A stretch of 44,594 nt of DNA from Candidatus Wolfebacteria bacterium RIFOXYD12_FULL_48_21 (GTDB taxonomy: Bacteria > Patescibacteriota > Minisyncoccia > UBA6257 > UBA9933), in NCBI GenBank assembly GCA_001793945.1, contig MGIW01000002.1, positions 1-44,594 on the forward strand. The letters run 5' to 3'. Made by a program: the position numbers and the translations under genes. Under the pieces are notes generated by a model. It did no database searches, was not told the origin of the DNA, and was given only the letters and a program-made list of their open reading frames with translations. Shown one piece after another: positions 30,038 to 38,117 of this stretch (within the stretch, counting starts at the first letter, position 1; each line of letters starts with the position of its first letter).

Positions 30038-31300
30038 ATGGAAAAATATCTGAAAATTTTTAAGATCAAGGACCTGCGCATCAAGGTGCTGACCGTTGCG
30101 TTCCTGCTTGTATGTTTCAGGGTCCTGTCGGCAATACCGATCCCGGGTGTCGACAAGATGCGACTCGAAGAGTTTTTTGGTTCGAACCAGCTGTTTAGTT
30201 TCGTCGGCATCATGGCCGGAGGAACGATGAGCAACTTGTCCATCATCATGTTGGGCGTCGGTCCGTACATTACGGCGACAATCATCATGCAGTTGTTGAC
30301 CATGCTCTTTCCGAGATTGAAGGAAATGTATTACGAAGAAGGCGCTGCCGGTCGTGCAAAGTTCAACCGGTACTCCCGTTATTTGACGGTTCCGTTGGCG
30401 GGTTTGCAGGCATATGGGTTTTTGAACCTGCTTGCATCACAGGGAGTCGTGGGAAGCCTTGGATTGTTCGATGTACTCAAGAATGTTGTGGTGATCATGG
30501 CGGGTTCCATGCTCGTGATGTGGCTCGGTGAATTGATATCGGAGCAAAAGATGGGCAACGGCATTTCGCTGATCATCTTCGCGGGTATCGTCAGCAGTTT
30601 GCCGCAGACGGTCGTGAACATCATACAGGCATACACGCCGAGCGAGTTGCCGACCTATATCGGGTTTGTGGCGGTTGCCATTGCGGTCATCGCGGGCGTT
30701 GTGTTCATCAACGAAGGCGAACGAAAGATCCCGGTTTCCTATGCAAAGCAGGTGCGTGGCACCAAAATGTACGGTGGCGTTTCGAGCTATTTGCCAATCA
30801 AGGTAAACCAGGCCGGCGTTATACCGATCATCTTCGCCATATCGTTGCTGTTGTTCCCGCAGTTCGTTGCGCAGATCAGCGCGATCTTTTCCAAGAGTCT
30901 TTCGCTGAAGCTTACCGACATCGTGAGCCAGTTCATGAACAACCAATATTTCTACAGCGCTGCATATTTCTTGCTCGTTGTGATCTTTACCTATTTTTAT
31001 ACGGCGGTAACATTCGATCCGAAGGAAATATCAAAGAATCTCCAACGAGCAGGCGGTTTCATCGCCGGCATTCGCCCGGGTGAATCGACCACCATGTTCC
31101 TGACCAAGGTCATCAGCCGCATCACCTTGTGGGGTGCCATCTTTCTCGGCTTGATAGCCATTCTGCCGAACTTGGTGCGCATGTTCACGGGCATCGCCAT
31201 TTTGACCATCGGAGGTACCGCGATCTTGATCGTCGTCTCCGTTGCGCTTGAAACCTTGCGCCAGATCAACTCCCAGTTGATGATTCGCGAATACGAGTAA
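30038..31300 (+). CDS. secY: Protein translocase subunit SecY
   Basis: 420 residues, ten membrane helices; the channel of the Sec translocon. Typical landmarks are IPIPGVD (plug region), GVGPYITATIIMQLL, EQKMGNGISLIIF, the cytoplasmic GERKIPVSYAKQV loop, and IRPGESTTMFL. It ends the ribosomal operon. adk, which normally follows, is displaced by 6.8 kb of inserted cassettes. No Shine-Dalgarno site. Confidence 0.97.
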   Translation: MEKYLKIFKIKDLRIKVLTVAFLLVCFRVLSAIPIPGVDKMRLEEFFGSNQLFSFVGIMAGGTMSNLSIIMLGVGPYITATIIMQLLTMLFPRLKEMYYEEGAAGRAKFNRYSRYLTVPLAGLQAYGFLNLLASQGVVGSLGLFDVLKNVVVIMAGSMLVMWLGELISEQKMGNGISLIIFAGIVSSLPQTVVNIIQAYTPSELPTYIGFVAVAIAVIAGVVFINEGERKIPVSYAKQVRGTKMYGGVSSYLPIKVNQAGVIPIIFAISLLLFPQFVAQISAIFSKSLSLKLTDIVSQFMNNQYFYSAAYFLLVVIFTYFYTAVTFDPKEISKNLQRAGGFIAGIRPGESTTMFLTKVISRITLWGAIFLGLIAILPNLVRMFTGIAILTIGGTAILIVVSVALETLRQINSQLMIREYE

Positions 31301-31311
31301 GGGTGGTAGTG

Positions 31312-31374
31312 GGTATACGGTATAGAGTATAGGGTATAGGGTATAAAGTATACGGTATAGAGTATAAGGTAGAG
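31312..31374 (+). repeat. Tandem 7-mer array after secY
   Basis: Nine heptamers in a row of the type GGTATAG (GGTATAC, GGTATAG, AGTATAG, GGTATAG, GGTATAA, AGTATAC, GGTATAG, AGTATAA, GGTAGAG). It is the reverse complement of the TATACCG array before groES. Confidence 0.88.
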
Positions 31375-31378
31375 GAGT

Positions 31379-31406
31379 AAAAAGCATCGCTTGCGCGATG
31401 CTTTTT
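31379..31406 (+). terminator. Terminator of the secY transcript
   Basis: AAAAAGCATCGC / GCGATGCTTTTT around TTGC. Confidence 0.9.
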
Positions 31407-31424
31407 GTATTGATTTTTTGTATT

Positions 31425-31503
31425 GTCATACCGGCGGAGGCCGGTATCCAGAGCCCGTGTCATTCCCGTCCGTCCGCCAACCGGCGGACGGAGGAATCCA
31501 TGA
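31425..31503. repeat. Two palindromic repeats
   Basis: GTCATACCGGCGGAGGCCGG with TATCCAGAG, then GTCATTCCCGTCCGTCCGCC with GGCGGACGGAGGAATCC. Both lie in the 356-bp gap after secY. Confidence 0.7.
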
Positions 31504-31561
31504 TTTCCCTATGTAAATTACCATCCAAATATACCCCCAATGCGCGTCAACTCGGCAGGTC

Positions 31562-31589
31562 TTGACAAATCCTACAAATCATGTATAAT
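31562..31589 (+). promoter_or_regulatory. Promoter of cassette gene 1
   Basis: TTGACA, 16 nt, TATAAT (31584-31589) with an extended TG. Followed by the leader ACAAGGCCTTTCAC shared by the cassettes. Confidence 0.88.
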
Positions 31590-31656
31590 ATAAACATACA
31601 GTAAAAACAAGGCCTTTCACAAATAAATAACGCCGCAACACGGCAAGGAGAACACC

Positions 31657-32106
31657 ATGGTAAAGATCATCGGCCCGTTTCAGATCAACACCGCTGGCAA
31701 CCGCACGACTGAAGATGTTGTCGCAGCTGGCAATTATAGCTGGGCATCTGAAATAGTGAACGGGGTGAACTTCCCGATGCGCCCCATGCCCGAAGGGCTC
31801 CGCGAGATTGTTATCCTCGAGTTCGACCACCTCCCCACGCAGGATCAGATGTTGAGGGTAGTATCGGGGCAGGACTTGGATTTTCCCCGACATGAAGACG
31901 CGCTGTTCTTTGGCGAGCAGTATCCCGATGAACAGTGTAATGGCTCGATTGTATTCTTGCATGAGCCGTGGAAATGTTTGGGTGACGGTTCGTTTGTGCT
32001 GGTGCTCCAATGCGACAGCGCAGATAAGAAGCGCGGACTGGGATTGACCACAGTTGGTCTTATCGGAACGCGCAATCGACGCTTCGCCTTCGTCTGTAAA
32101 TCGTAA
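31657..32106 (+). CDS. Cassette protein 1 (unknown family)
   Basis: 149 residues, no signal peptide or membrane segment. It is one of four paralogues in this island. The family has a constant first part (NRTTEDVVAAGNYSW ... VNGVNFPMRPMPEG ... REIVILEFD ... EDALFFGEQYPDEQ ... IVFLHEPW), a variable stretch of 25-35 residues, and a constant end (RRFAFVCKS). Similar multi-copy proteins occur, as I recall, in other genomes of this radiation; no function is known to me. The gene has its own promoter, an AAGGAG site 6 nt before the ATG with a GCCG/CGGC hairpin just upstream, a hairpin overlapping the stop, and a terminator. Confidence 0.8.
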   Translation: MVKIIGPFQINTAGNRTTEDVVAAGNYSWASEIVNGVNFPMRPMPEGLREIVILEFDHLPTQDQMLRVVSGQDLDFPRHEDALFFGEQYPDEQCNGSIVFLHEPWKCLGDGSFVLVLQCDSADKKRGLGLTTVGLIGTRNRRFAFVCKS

Positions 32107-32122
32107 CCTACCTTGGTAGGTT
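32105..32122 (+). promoter_or_regulatory. Stop-codon hairpin of cassette 1
   Basis: AACCTACCTTGGTAGGTT, 8-bp stem, starts inside the TAA stop. Identical in cassette 4 and one base different in cassette 2. Confidence 0.7.
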
Positions 32123-32126
32123 GCAC

Positions 32127-32150
32127 GCCCCGCACATGCGGGGCTTTTTT
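32127..32150 (+). terminator. Terminator of cassette 1
   Basis: GCCCCGCACATGCGGGGC then TTTTTT. Confidence 0.9.
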
Positions 32151-32156
32151 ACGGCA

Positions 32157-32188
32157 TTGTCATTCCGGCGGAAGCCGGAATCCAGACC
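32157..32188. repeat. Palindromic repeat
   Basis: GTCATTCCGGCGGAAGCCGG followed by AATCCAGA. Confidence 0.7.
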
Positions 32189-32247
32189 CTCCCCCATGTG
32201 AAGCGCCATCCAAATACGCCATAAATGAGCGTTAGATTGCCAGGGTC

Positions 32248-32275
32248 TTGACAAATCCTGCAAATCATGTATAAT
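32248..32275 (+). promoter_or_regulatory. Promoter of cassette gene 2
   Basis: TTGACA, 16 nt, TATAAT (32270-32275); spacer nearly identical to cassette 1. Confidence 0.88.
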
Positions 32276-32342
32276 ATATACATACAGTAAAAACAAGGCC
32301 TTTCACAAATAAATAACACCGAGAAACGGCAAGGAGAACATC

Positions 32343-32774
32343 ATGGAAGCAAAAATTGTAGGATCGTTCCGGATTAACACCGCTGGCAACCGCACGACTG
32401 AAGAGGTCGTCGCCGCCGGCAACTACGACTGGACAAATGACAGGGTCAACGGGGAGAATTTCCCGATGCGGCCGATGCCCGAAGGGCCTCGTAAGATTGT
32501 GTATCTTGAATTTGAGGTTAATCCATATTTAGAGGAAAAAGTGCTTGTGGAAGCACAGCGTCAAGGGCTTGAGCGTCCTCTATACGAAGATGTACTGTTT
32601 TTTGGGGAGCAGTATCCCGAGGAGCAGCGTAAAGGGCCAATCGCATTTTTGCACGAACCATGGCATGGTTGGCGCGTGGGGCTTGGTCGCGATAAAGCGG
32701 GTCGCGGTCTGGGCCTGAACTACTTTGGCGGAATTTACCGCCGCCGATGCCGTTTCGCCTTCATTCTCCCGTAA
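32343..32774 (+). CDS. Cassette protein 2 (unknown family)
   Basis: 143 residues. The same architecture as cassette protein 1: INTAGNRTTEEVVAAGNYDW, NFPMRPMPEGPRKIV, RPLYEDVLFFGEQYPEEQ, FLHEPW, then a short basic variable segment (HGWRVGLGRDKAGRGLGLN) and the constant end CRFAFILP. It shares its leader, promoter and AAGGAG site with cassette 1, and its DNA flank upstream is also alike, which points to tandem duplication of a whole unit rather than of the coding part only. Function unknown. Confidence 0.8.
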   Translation: MEAKIVGSFRINTAGNRTTEEVVAAGNYDWTNDRVNGENFPMRPMPEGPRKIVYLEFEVNPYLEEKVLVEAQRQGLERPLYEDVLFFGEQYPEEQRKGPIAFLHEPWHGWRVGLGRDKAGRGLGLNYFGGIYRRRCRFAFILP

Positions 32775-32790
32775 CCTACCTCGGTAGGTT
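32773..32790 (+). promoter_or_regulatory. Stop-codon hairpin of cassette 2
   Basis: AACCTACCTCGGTAGGTT, overlapping the TAA stop. Confidence 0.7.
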
Positions 32791-32795
32791 GCACA

Positions 32796-32824
32796 CCCCC
32801 TCGCTATGCGAGGGGGCTTTTTTT
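32796..32824 (+). terminator. Terminator of cassette 2
   Basis: CCCCCTCGC / GCGAGGGGG around TAT, then CTTTTTTT. Nearly the same sequence terminates cassette 4. Confidence 0.9.
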
Positions 32825-32852
32825 GTCACGAACATAAAAAACTTGCTATACT
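32823..32852 (+). promoter_or_regulatory. Duplicated adk promoter driving the NlpC/P60 gene
   Basis: TTGTCA, 18 nt, TATACT with extended TGC; same sequence as the adk promoter at 38083-38112 apart from single bases. Confidence 0.75.
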
Positions 32853-32857
32853 AAAAC

Positions 32858-32899
32858 ATGTCTAAAACGAACATAGATCGCATGGCATATGGAAAATAA
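32858..32899 (+). pseudogene. Fragment of adk: promoter-proximal codons 1-10
   Basis: ATG TCT AAA ACG AAC ATA GAT CGC ATG GC matches the start of adk at 38118 base for base, then diverges and stops after 13 codons (MSKTNIDRMAYGK). It overlaps the start of the NlpC/P60 gene and may now act as a short leader reading frame. Confidence 0.75.
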
Positions 32900-35759
32900 A
32901 GTTGGCATTAAAAAGATGTTTTATATATTGGCAGTAAATGTATTTGCCCTGTCGGCGATGTTTATTGCTACGGATATCGCCCACGCGTTCGATTTTCAGG
33001 CGGACGACACAAGCAGGCAGGAAGATGCCTGTCTGAGTACTCCAGTGCAAATTGTTGGCGCTATTACGCCGGGGGACTTTGAACGATTTAGGGTCAAGGC
33101 AAGTACAGGGAATTCACAATTGATCATTCAGGAATATTCCGCGCCACCGGTTAGTTGGTGGGAATATGCTACAAATCAATGGGTTTCGGATAAACAGGCC
33201 ACAATTACCGAGGGCATATGGGAGTGGAGTGTTGAAGACTTTTCGTCGCCAGTTACATTTCAAGCAGACAGGTACTACATGTTTGCATTTTACCAAGGGA
33301 ATATTTGTGGGTTCAAAGGAACGAATACTACAATTGAAGGGATGCAATTTTATCGCCAGGGAGGAACTAGTGACTGGGTGCGGGATAATAGTATAGATAA
33401 TATTTGGTTTGAGATAAATGATGGGGGGCGATATTGGTCGACAATCAGCACTGTGCCGGAGGGTGTTTTGAATATACGGGAGAGTGCAGGCTTGAACGCA
33501 TTGATCATAAAAACATTGCCAATCGGGTGGGTGGTAAGGGTGTTGCAGACAGCTGATATAAGTAGGATGCCAATCGATGTTGACGGTCATCGCTGGTATC
33601 AAATACAGGATGTGTCCGATGGTTCTACGGGGTGGGCAGTCGCTGGCCCGGTCCAAGATGGACATCTTATGGCAGAATATCTGCCGTATGACTTCACAAA
33701 GCAGGCCGATCTTGAACAGGAGACAATCCGGCAGGTAAGTGTGGAAGATCGGCATATTTGTCCGATTGCTGACGGGCAATATATCGACGGACTCAATTTG
33801 AGGGTCTTTCTTGCCACAATTCCGGCGGGAGTATATGACACCATATATGTTAAGGCAGATTATGTGGCATATATATATCCATATGTCACCAAGATATACA
33901 CGAAAGACGGGTGGCAGTCGGTTGCGATGCAGATATCTACCGATAGAGGGAATACATGGAGTAATGTGAGTATGCCGTCAGGGTATCTTAGTGATGTGGA
34001 TGTACGGTTTTTACTTCCTCGTGCGTATATTTTTGACGGATCCGATATATATTTTCAAAACGACTGGGGCGACAATTCTCGCGGGATTTTTATAAGAACA
34101 TCGGAGGTATGTTCTTCATTATCCGAGCGCGTAACAGCCATTACATCGATGCAACAATTTGCGGCCGACGGTACAACGCTTATTGGCGAACATGCCACGA
34201 CCACAGACTCTACTGTTGTATTTAAAGCGGTCGTAGACGCGTCTGGTGCCGAGCCGGCTACCGTGCAGGTGGAGCTACGCCGTACGGAAGAGCCGTTTAC
34301 GGGGATTAGCGATGGGGGAATTCTTCAATCCGACTTGGTTGCGCCAGGTACGCAAGTTGCGCTTACCCGTACAAACCTCATTGATGGCGCGTATCATTGG
34401 CGCGCCCGAACCCTTAATGATCAAGGCAACTCTTCGGATTGGCAGGAGTTCGGCATTCCCGGCGGTACTGATTTTATTGTAGATTTGCCATTATCATACA
34501 AAGCTGCCAATTTGGCGAAGCAGTTGGTGAATCAGAATTATTTATGGGGTGGAAAAGGTTGGGACGCAAATGATCGCTTGTTTGTGGATACGGACACAGT
34601 AAAAACAGGATACAATTATTGGACTGACGCAGGAAAGATTGCGTTTGACGATGGCCTTGATTGTTCTGGTCTTGTGGCGTGGTCATATAACCATTCTTAT
34701 GCTCCCAGCAAATTTTTTAATCAAAATTATATTGGAGAGCCGAATGCGAATAAGCAGTATTGGCATAATATGCAAGCGACAACGACATCAGATGTTGGAT
34801 TACAACCGGGAGATTTATTGTATTTTGATCCAAGGACATATCATGTAGACACTAAAACGTGGACACTTGGCTCTGATGGAATAATGGATCATGTTGCAAT
34901 GTATATTGGGGGCGATACTAGTAAAAATGTCATACATGCAAGATCTAAAACATTCGGGATTCAATATGCAAGCATCAACGCCCTTTTAGGTGACAGTGCA
35001 AACGGCTTCGTTGCATTTGGTCGCCCTAAAAATGCCACCATCGCCATGTCAATTACAAAACATTCCCCAATACATTTTTCCGTTATCGATCCAGATGGCA
35101 ATACGATTTCTGATAGTACTGGTATTGCAACAGATGAAGAATACATACAGGAATCTGGCGACCTCACCTATGCTACCATGGGTATGGATGCCAACGGATA
35201 TCCGGAAGATGTGATATATTCCCCCATACTTAAACAAGGCATATACAAAATCAGTGTATCCCCGATGGCAAGCAGCACTTCAAATCAAACATATTCACTC
35301 GACTTTACTGCGGGGAGTACTACAATAGTTCTTGCCCAGAATATGCCATTAAGCCAGATCCCCTCTGAAGGTTACGGCATCACAGTATCAGCAGTTGGGG
35401 CTATAAGTACTTTTATTCCAGTATCGGTTGATATTAAGCCGGGTAGTTATCCAAACAGTATTAATCTCGGTTCAAACGGTGTAATACCGGTCGCAATATT
35501 CGGCTCAGCAACTTTTGATGTGCATCAAATTGATCCTACGACAATCAAACTCGCCGATGCATCGATAAAAATAAAAGGCAACGGGCAGCCGATGGTAAGT
35601 TATTCCGATGTAAACGGAGATGGGATTACTGACGCAATCGTCCAAATAACAACCCAAGCCTTACAGCTAACAATAGGAGATACGATGACGAATCTGGAAG
35701 GGAGCTTGATAAGCGGAGACATATTTAAGGGCTCAGATTCAATCAATATCGTACCATAA
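32889..35759 (+). CDS. Secreted multidomain NlpC/P60 protein
   Basis: 956 residues. A signal peptide (1-33, cleavage near AHA-FDF) sends it out of the cell. In order: an N-terminal beta domain, an SH3b-like domain (about 180-260, VLNIRESAGLNALIIKTLPIGW), a middle beta region, an NlpC/P60 cysteine peptidase (about 535-710) with Cys592 (LDCSGLVAWS), His668 (DHVAMYIG) and His683, and from about 847 a DIKPGSYPNSINLGSNGVIPVAI domain with an EF-hand-like DVNGDGITD. It should cut peptidoglycan peptides or related bonds. Its promoter and leader are a copy of those of adk. AT-richer than neighbours, which suggests transfer. Start ATG 32889 overlaps an adk fragment. Confidence 0.85.
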   Translation: MENKVGIKKMFYILAVNVFALSAMFIATDIAHAFDFQADDTSRQEDACLSTPVQIVGAITPGDFERFRVKASTGNSQLIIQEYSAPPVSWWEYATNQWVSDKQATITEGIWEWSVEDFSSPVTFQADRYYMFAFYQGNICGFKGTNTTIEGMQFYRQGGTSDWVRDNSIDNIWFEINDGGRYWSTISTVPEGVLNIRESAGLNALIIKTLPIGWVVRVLQTADISRMPIDVDGHRWYQIQDVSDGSTGWAVAGPVQDGHLMAEYLPYDFTKQADLEQETIRQVSVEDRHICPIADGQYIDGLNLRVFLATIPAGVYDTIYVKADYVAYIYPYVTKIYTKDGWQSVAMQISTDRGNTWSNVSMPSGYLSDVDVRFLLPRAYIFDGSDIYFQNDWGDNSRGIFIRTSEVCSSLSERVTAITSMQQFAADGTTLIGEHATTTDSTVVFKAVVDASGAEPATVQVELRRTEEPFTGISDGGILQSDLVAPGTQVALTRTNLIDGAYHWRARTLNDQGNSSDWQEFGIPGGTDFIVDLPLSYKAANLAKQLVNQNYLWGGKGWDANDRLFVDTDTVKTGYNYWTDAGKIAFDDGLDCSGLVAWSYNHSYAPSKFFNQNYIGEPNANKQYWHNMQATTTSDVGLQPGDLLYFDPRTYHVDTKTWTLGSDGIMDHVAMYIGGDTSKNVIHARSKTFGIQYASINALLGDSANGFVAFGRPKNATIAMSITKHSPIHFSVIDPDGNTISDSTGIATDEEYIQESGDLTYATMGMDANGYPEDVIYSPILKQGIYKISVSPMASSTSNQTYSLDFTAGSTTIVLAQNMPLSQIPSEGYGITVSAVGAISTFIPVSVDIKPGSYPNSINLGSNGVIPVAIFGSATFDVHQIDPTTIKLADASIKIKGNGQPMVSYSDVNGDGITDAIVQITTQALQLTIGDTMTNLEGSLISGDIFKGSDSINIVP

Positions 35760-35772
35760 ACGGCATCATATT

Positions 35773-36345
35773 ATGACAAAAAAAATAATCATTGTATTGA
35801 TAGTAATAACGGCATTCGCATTGGCAGGTGCTATATATGGATATCGACATATACAGCGAAGTTTAATTAGAATTCAGCCTATCGGCGCAACCTCGACTCC
35901 GGTACAAACAACTAACGCAACGACTACGATTGCAACCACTACTCAAACGAATGACTATTCCGGCATGAAGCGTTACCGAAACGAGGAATGGGGTTTTGAG
36001 TTCTGGTATCCGGAAGGATGGGAGATGAAAGATAAAACAGGCAGTGCTCCTCAAAGTAGTTTGTATTTGAGTGTTAATTTTCTTAGCGATGATACGCTGA
36101 CGATGGATTCTTTCTCAATAAGCATCGTAACCCCGCAGTTTGCTGATTATGCGGCGCAAGGTGAACATAGCTCCCAAATAATAGTATCAGATATTATTGG
36201 TAGGACTTATCAATATACTCTTGAGGGGGTATCATCTATTACCGTAGATTTGCCCCTTCATGGAAAAAAAATGATAGTTTCTGCTCAAAAGCAACATGAA
36301 AAAGAGTTGTATAAGGTTCTTTCCTCATTCAAATTCCTCGAATGA
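35773..36345 (+). CDS. Membrane-anchored protein with PsbP-like domain
   Basis: 190 residues. One N-terminal membrane segment (about 4-24), a Thr-rich linker (ATSTPVQTTNATTTIATTTQT), then a beta domain beginning MKRYRNEEWGFEFWYPEGWEM, a pattern typical of PsbP/DUF1795-like domains often seen in envelope proteins of this radiation. No catalytic residues are evident. It starts 13 bp after the NlpC/P60 gene and is probably co-transcribed. Base composition is as AT-rich as that gene, so both may have arrived together. Confidence 0.6.
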   Translation: MTKKIIIVLIVITAFALAGAIYGYRHIQRSLIRIQPIGATSTPVQTTNATTTIATTTQTNDYSGMKRYRNEEWGFEFWYPEGWEMKDKTGSAPQSSLYLSVNFLSDDTLTMDSFSISIVTPQFADYAAQGEHSSQIIVSDIIGRTYQYTLEGVSSITVDLPLHGKKMIVSAQKQHEKELYKVLSSFKFLE

Positions 36346-36572
36346 ACACTCCGTTAAGCATCCACCTCAACAGCATCAACCTCGGATCAAATGGCGTCGT
36401 GCCAGTTGCGATCTTCGGCTCTGCAACTTTTGATGTGCATCAGATAGACTCAGCCACAATCAAACTTGCCAACGCCTCAGCAAAGCTCAAAGGCAATAGC
36501 CAACCTATAGCAAGTTATTTAGATGTGAATGGAGACGGGCATATCGACATCATTGTGCAAGTATCAACATAG
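36342..36572 (+). pseudogene. Partial copy of the C-terminal domain of the NlpC/P60 protein
   Basis: 76 codons from ATG 36342 read HLNSINLGSNGVVPVAIFGSATFDVHQIDSATIKL ... DVNGDGHIDIIVQVST (given here as parts), closely matching residues about 855-935 of the upstream protein, and stop short of its last 25. There is no signal peptide and the start overlaps the previous stop. It is a decayed duplicate of the domain, or the remains of a second large gene. Confidence 0.7.
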
Positions 36573-36643
36573 GCATTGCGACTAATCCAAGCTGATGGTC
36601 CGCGAATACGAATAATGCAAGAAACGTAGAAAAACGAAAAAAG

Positions 36644-36670
36644 AAAAGCCCTGCATTTGCAGGGCTTTTT
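36644..36670 (+). terminator. Intrinsic terminator
   Basis: AAAAGCCCTGC / GCAGGGCTTTT around ATTT. A short piece of A-type repeat (GCGAATACGAATAATGC) lies just upstream at 36602. Confidence 0.88.
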
Positions 36671-36678
36671 AGTTGAAT

Positions 36679-36708
36679 GTCATACCGGCGAAGGCCGGTA
36701 TCCAGAGT
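36679..36708. repeat. Palindromic repeat
   Basis: GTCATACCGGCGAAGGCCGG followed by TATCCAGAG. Confidence 0.7.
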
Positions 36709-36731
36709 CAAGTAACCCGAGCCTGTAGGTC

Positions 36732-36759
36732 TTGACAAATAGAATAAACAGTATATAAT
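36732..36759 (+). promoter_or_regulatory. Promoter of cassette gene 3
   Basis: TTGACA, 16 nt, TATAAT (36754-36759); the same spacing as the other cassettes, with a diverged spacer. Confidence 0.87.
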
Positions 36760-36811
36760 ATAAATATACAGTTTTAAACAAGACCTTTCACAACACTATA
36801 AGGAGAAAGTC

Positions 36812-37270
36812 ATGGAAAAGAAATCGTTTGTGATTGATGTTAACGGTAGGCGTCCCGGAAACCGCACGATTAAGGAAAAGATTGTCGCCATCGTCACCGG
36901 CCAGTACGGCCTGGGAGACACCCGCATCAACCGGAAAAATTTCCCAATGCGGCCCATGCCCGCGGGGCCGCGCAAGATCGTTCTCGTGGACTATGACCGA
37001 GCCATCAGCGCGGATGAAGTCCTCGCGGAAGCCGAGCGGCGGGGGCTGGAACGCCCTCGGCACGAGGATGCGTTGTTCTTCGGCGAACAGCATCCCGAAG
37101 AGCCGTGCAGAGCCCCAATCGTCTTCCTTCATGAGCCGTGGAGGGGAAGCGTATTGTTCCTCGGATACGGAGGGGGAAGCATGCGTAACTACAATGTGAA
37201 CATCTCTCTCAGCATTGATGAAGGTGCTAAATGGGGTGCTGGTTGTCGTTTCGCCTTCGTTCAAAAGTAA
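36812..37270 (+). CDS. Cassette protein 3 (unknown family)
   Basis: 152 residues, the most divergent of the four. It keeps NRTIKEKIVAIVTGQYG, NFPMRPMPAGPRKIVLVDYD, AEAERRGLERPRHEDALFFG, and IVFLHEPW, then has the longest variable part (RGSVLFLGYGGGSMRNYNVNIS) before the constant end CRFAFVQK. The leader is shortened (no GCCG/CGGC hairpin) but AAGGAG still lies 6 nt before the ATG. After the stop, AGTAAC / GTTACT replaces the usual hairpin. Function unknown. Confidence 0.78.
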   Translation: MEKKSFVIDVNGRRPGNRTIKEKIVAIVTGQYGLGDTRINRKNFPMRPMPAGPRKIVLVDYDRAISADEVLAEAERRGLERPRHEDALFFGEQHPEEPCRAPIVFLHEPWRGSVLFLGYGGGSMRNYNVNISLSIDEGAKWGAGCRFAFVQK

Positions 37271-37311
37271 CCCGATTCGCCATCCGGCGGACTAAGTTAC
37301 TGCGCTTTATC

Positions 37312-37339
37312 GGGGCACGCTTGCGTGCCCCATTTTTTT
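37312..37339 (+). terminator. Terminator of cassette 3
   Basis: GGGGCACGC / GCGTGCCCC around TT, then ATTTTTTT. Confidence 0.9.
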
Positions 37340-37377
37340 ATCACAAATCTTTGCACGCGGTGGGTATCAAATGTATT

Positions 37378-37443
37378 GTCACCCAGAACTTGGTTCAGGA
37401 TCTGAGTATAAAAATGCGGATCCTGAAACAAGTTCAGGATGAC
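37378..37443. repeat. Palindromic repeat (GTTCAGGAT type)
   Basis: GTCACCCAGAACTTGGTTCA ... AACAAGTTCAGGATGAC, with an inner GGATCTGAG ... CGGATCC. Confidence 0.65.
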
Positions 37444-37495
37444 ATAATGCGGAATCTGTAGTATTAGCGGCAAATAGAGAGCCTTTCTAAAGGGC

Positions 37496-37523
37496 TTGAC
37501 AAATACAACAAACAGTATATAAT
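37496..37523 (+). promoter_or_regulatory. Promoter of cassette gene 4
   Basis: TTGACA, 16 nt, TATAAT (37518-37523). Confidence 0.88.
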
Positions 37524-37591
37524 ATAAATATACAGTTAGAAACAAGGCCTTTTAAAATTATATAACGCCGCAAAACGACAAGGAGAACATC

Positions 37592-38035
37592 ATGGTAAAG
37601 ATCATCGGCCCGTTTCAGATCAACACCACCGGCACCCGCACGACTGAGGAGGTTTTCGCAGCTGGCAAGTATGATGGGAAGAATAACATGGTCAACGGGA
37701 AGAATTTCCCGATACGGACCATGTTTAAAGGGACTCGCGAGATTGTTCTCGTAGAGTTCGATCGCGACACAAGTTCCGAAGAAGTATTAGCGGAAGCGAA
37801 GCGCTGGGGGCTGAAACGCCCTCGGTGCGAGGATGCGCTGTTTTTCGGAGAGCAACATCCCGAGGAGCAATGCACTGCCCCAATCTTGTTTCTTCGTAAG
37901 CCCGCTTGGTGGCGCGCATGCGTCCGCCTGTTCGTGCTGGTGCTTCGCTGTGATGGCGGGAGGCGTACTCTGTGCTTAAACCCCTTTGACGGTGGTTGGC
38001 ATCAGCGGTGCCGGTTCGCGTTCGTCCGCCCGTAA
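37592..38035 (+). CDS. Cassette protein 4 (unknown family)
   Basis: 147 residues. Its first 14 residues are almost those of cassette protein 1 (MVKIIGPFQINTTG). Conserved: RTTEEVFAAGKYD, NFPIRTM, REIVLVEFD, EEVLAEAKRWGLKRP, EDALFFGEQHPEEQ; the FLHEPW motif is FLRKPAWW. The variable part is RACVRLFVLVLRCDGGRR and neighbours, ending CRFAFVRP. It sits directly before adk; its terminator overlaps the -35 of the adk promoter. Function unknown. Confidence 0.8.
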   Translation: MVKIIGPFQINTTGTRTTEEVFAAGKYDGKNNMVNGKNFPIRTMFKGTREIVLVEFDRDTSSEEVLAEAKRWGLKRPRCEDALFFGEQHPEEQCTAPILFLRKPAWWRACVRLFVLVLRCDGGRRTLCLNPFDGGWHQRCRFAFVRP

Positions 38036-38051
38036 CCTACCTTGGTAGGTT
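38034..38051 (+). promoter_or_regulatory. Stop-codon hairpin of cassette 4
   Basis: AACCTACCTTGGTAGGTT, overlapping the TAA stop. Confidence 0.7.
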
Positions 38052-38056
38052 GCACA

Positions 38057-38085
38057 CCCCCTCGCTATGCGAGGGGCTTTTTTTG
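38057..38085 (+). terminator. Terminator of cassette 4
   Basis: CCCCTCGC / GCGAGGGG then CTTTTTTT; the T run overlaps the -35 of adk. Confidence 0.9.
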
Positions 38086-38112
38086 TCATGAACATAAAAA
38101 ACTTGCTATACT
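38083..38112 (+). promoter_or_regulatory. Promoter of adk
   Basis: TTGTCA, 18 nt, TATACT with extended TGC; the ATG is 5 nt after the -10, so the mRNA is probably leaderless. Confidence 0.75.
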
Positions 38113-38117
38113 AAAAT

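Noticed and set aside
31312-31374. Possible CRISPR array in the tandem repeats after secY
   Set aside because: Units are 7 bp with no spacers and there are no cas genes in the window.
32889-35759. NlpC/P60 protein as a phage endolysin
   Set aside because: It has a signal peptide and many extracellular beta domains, and no phage structural or holin gene is nearby.
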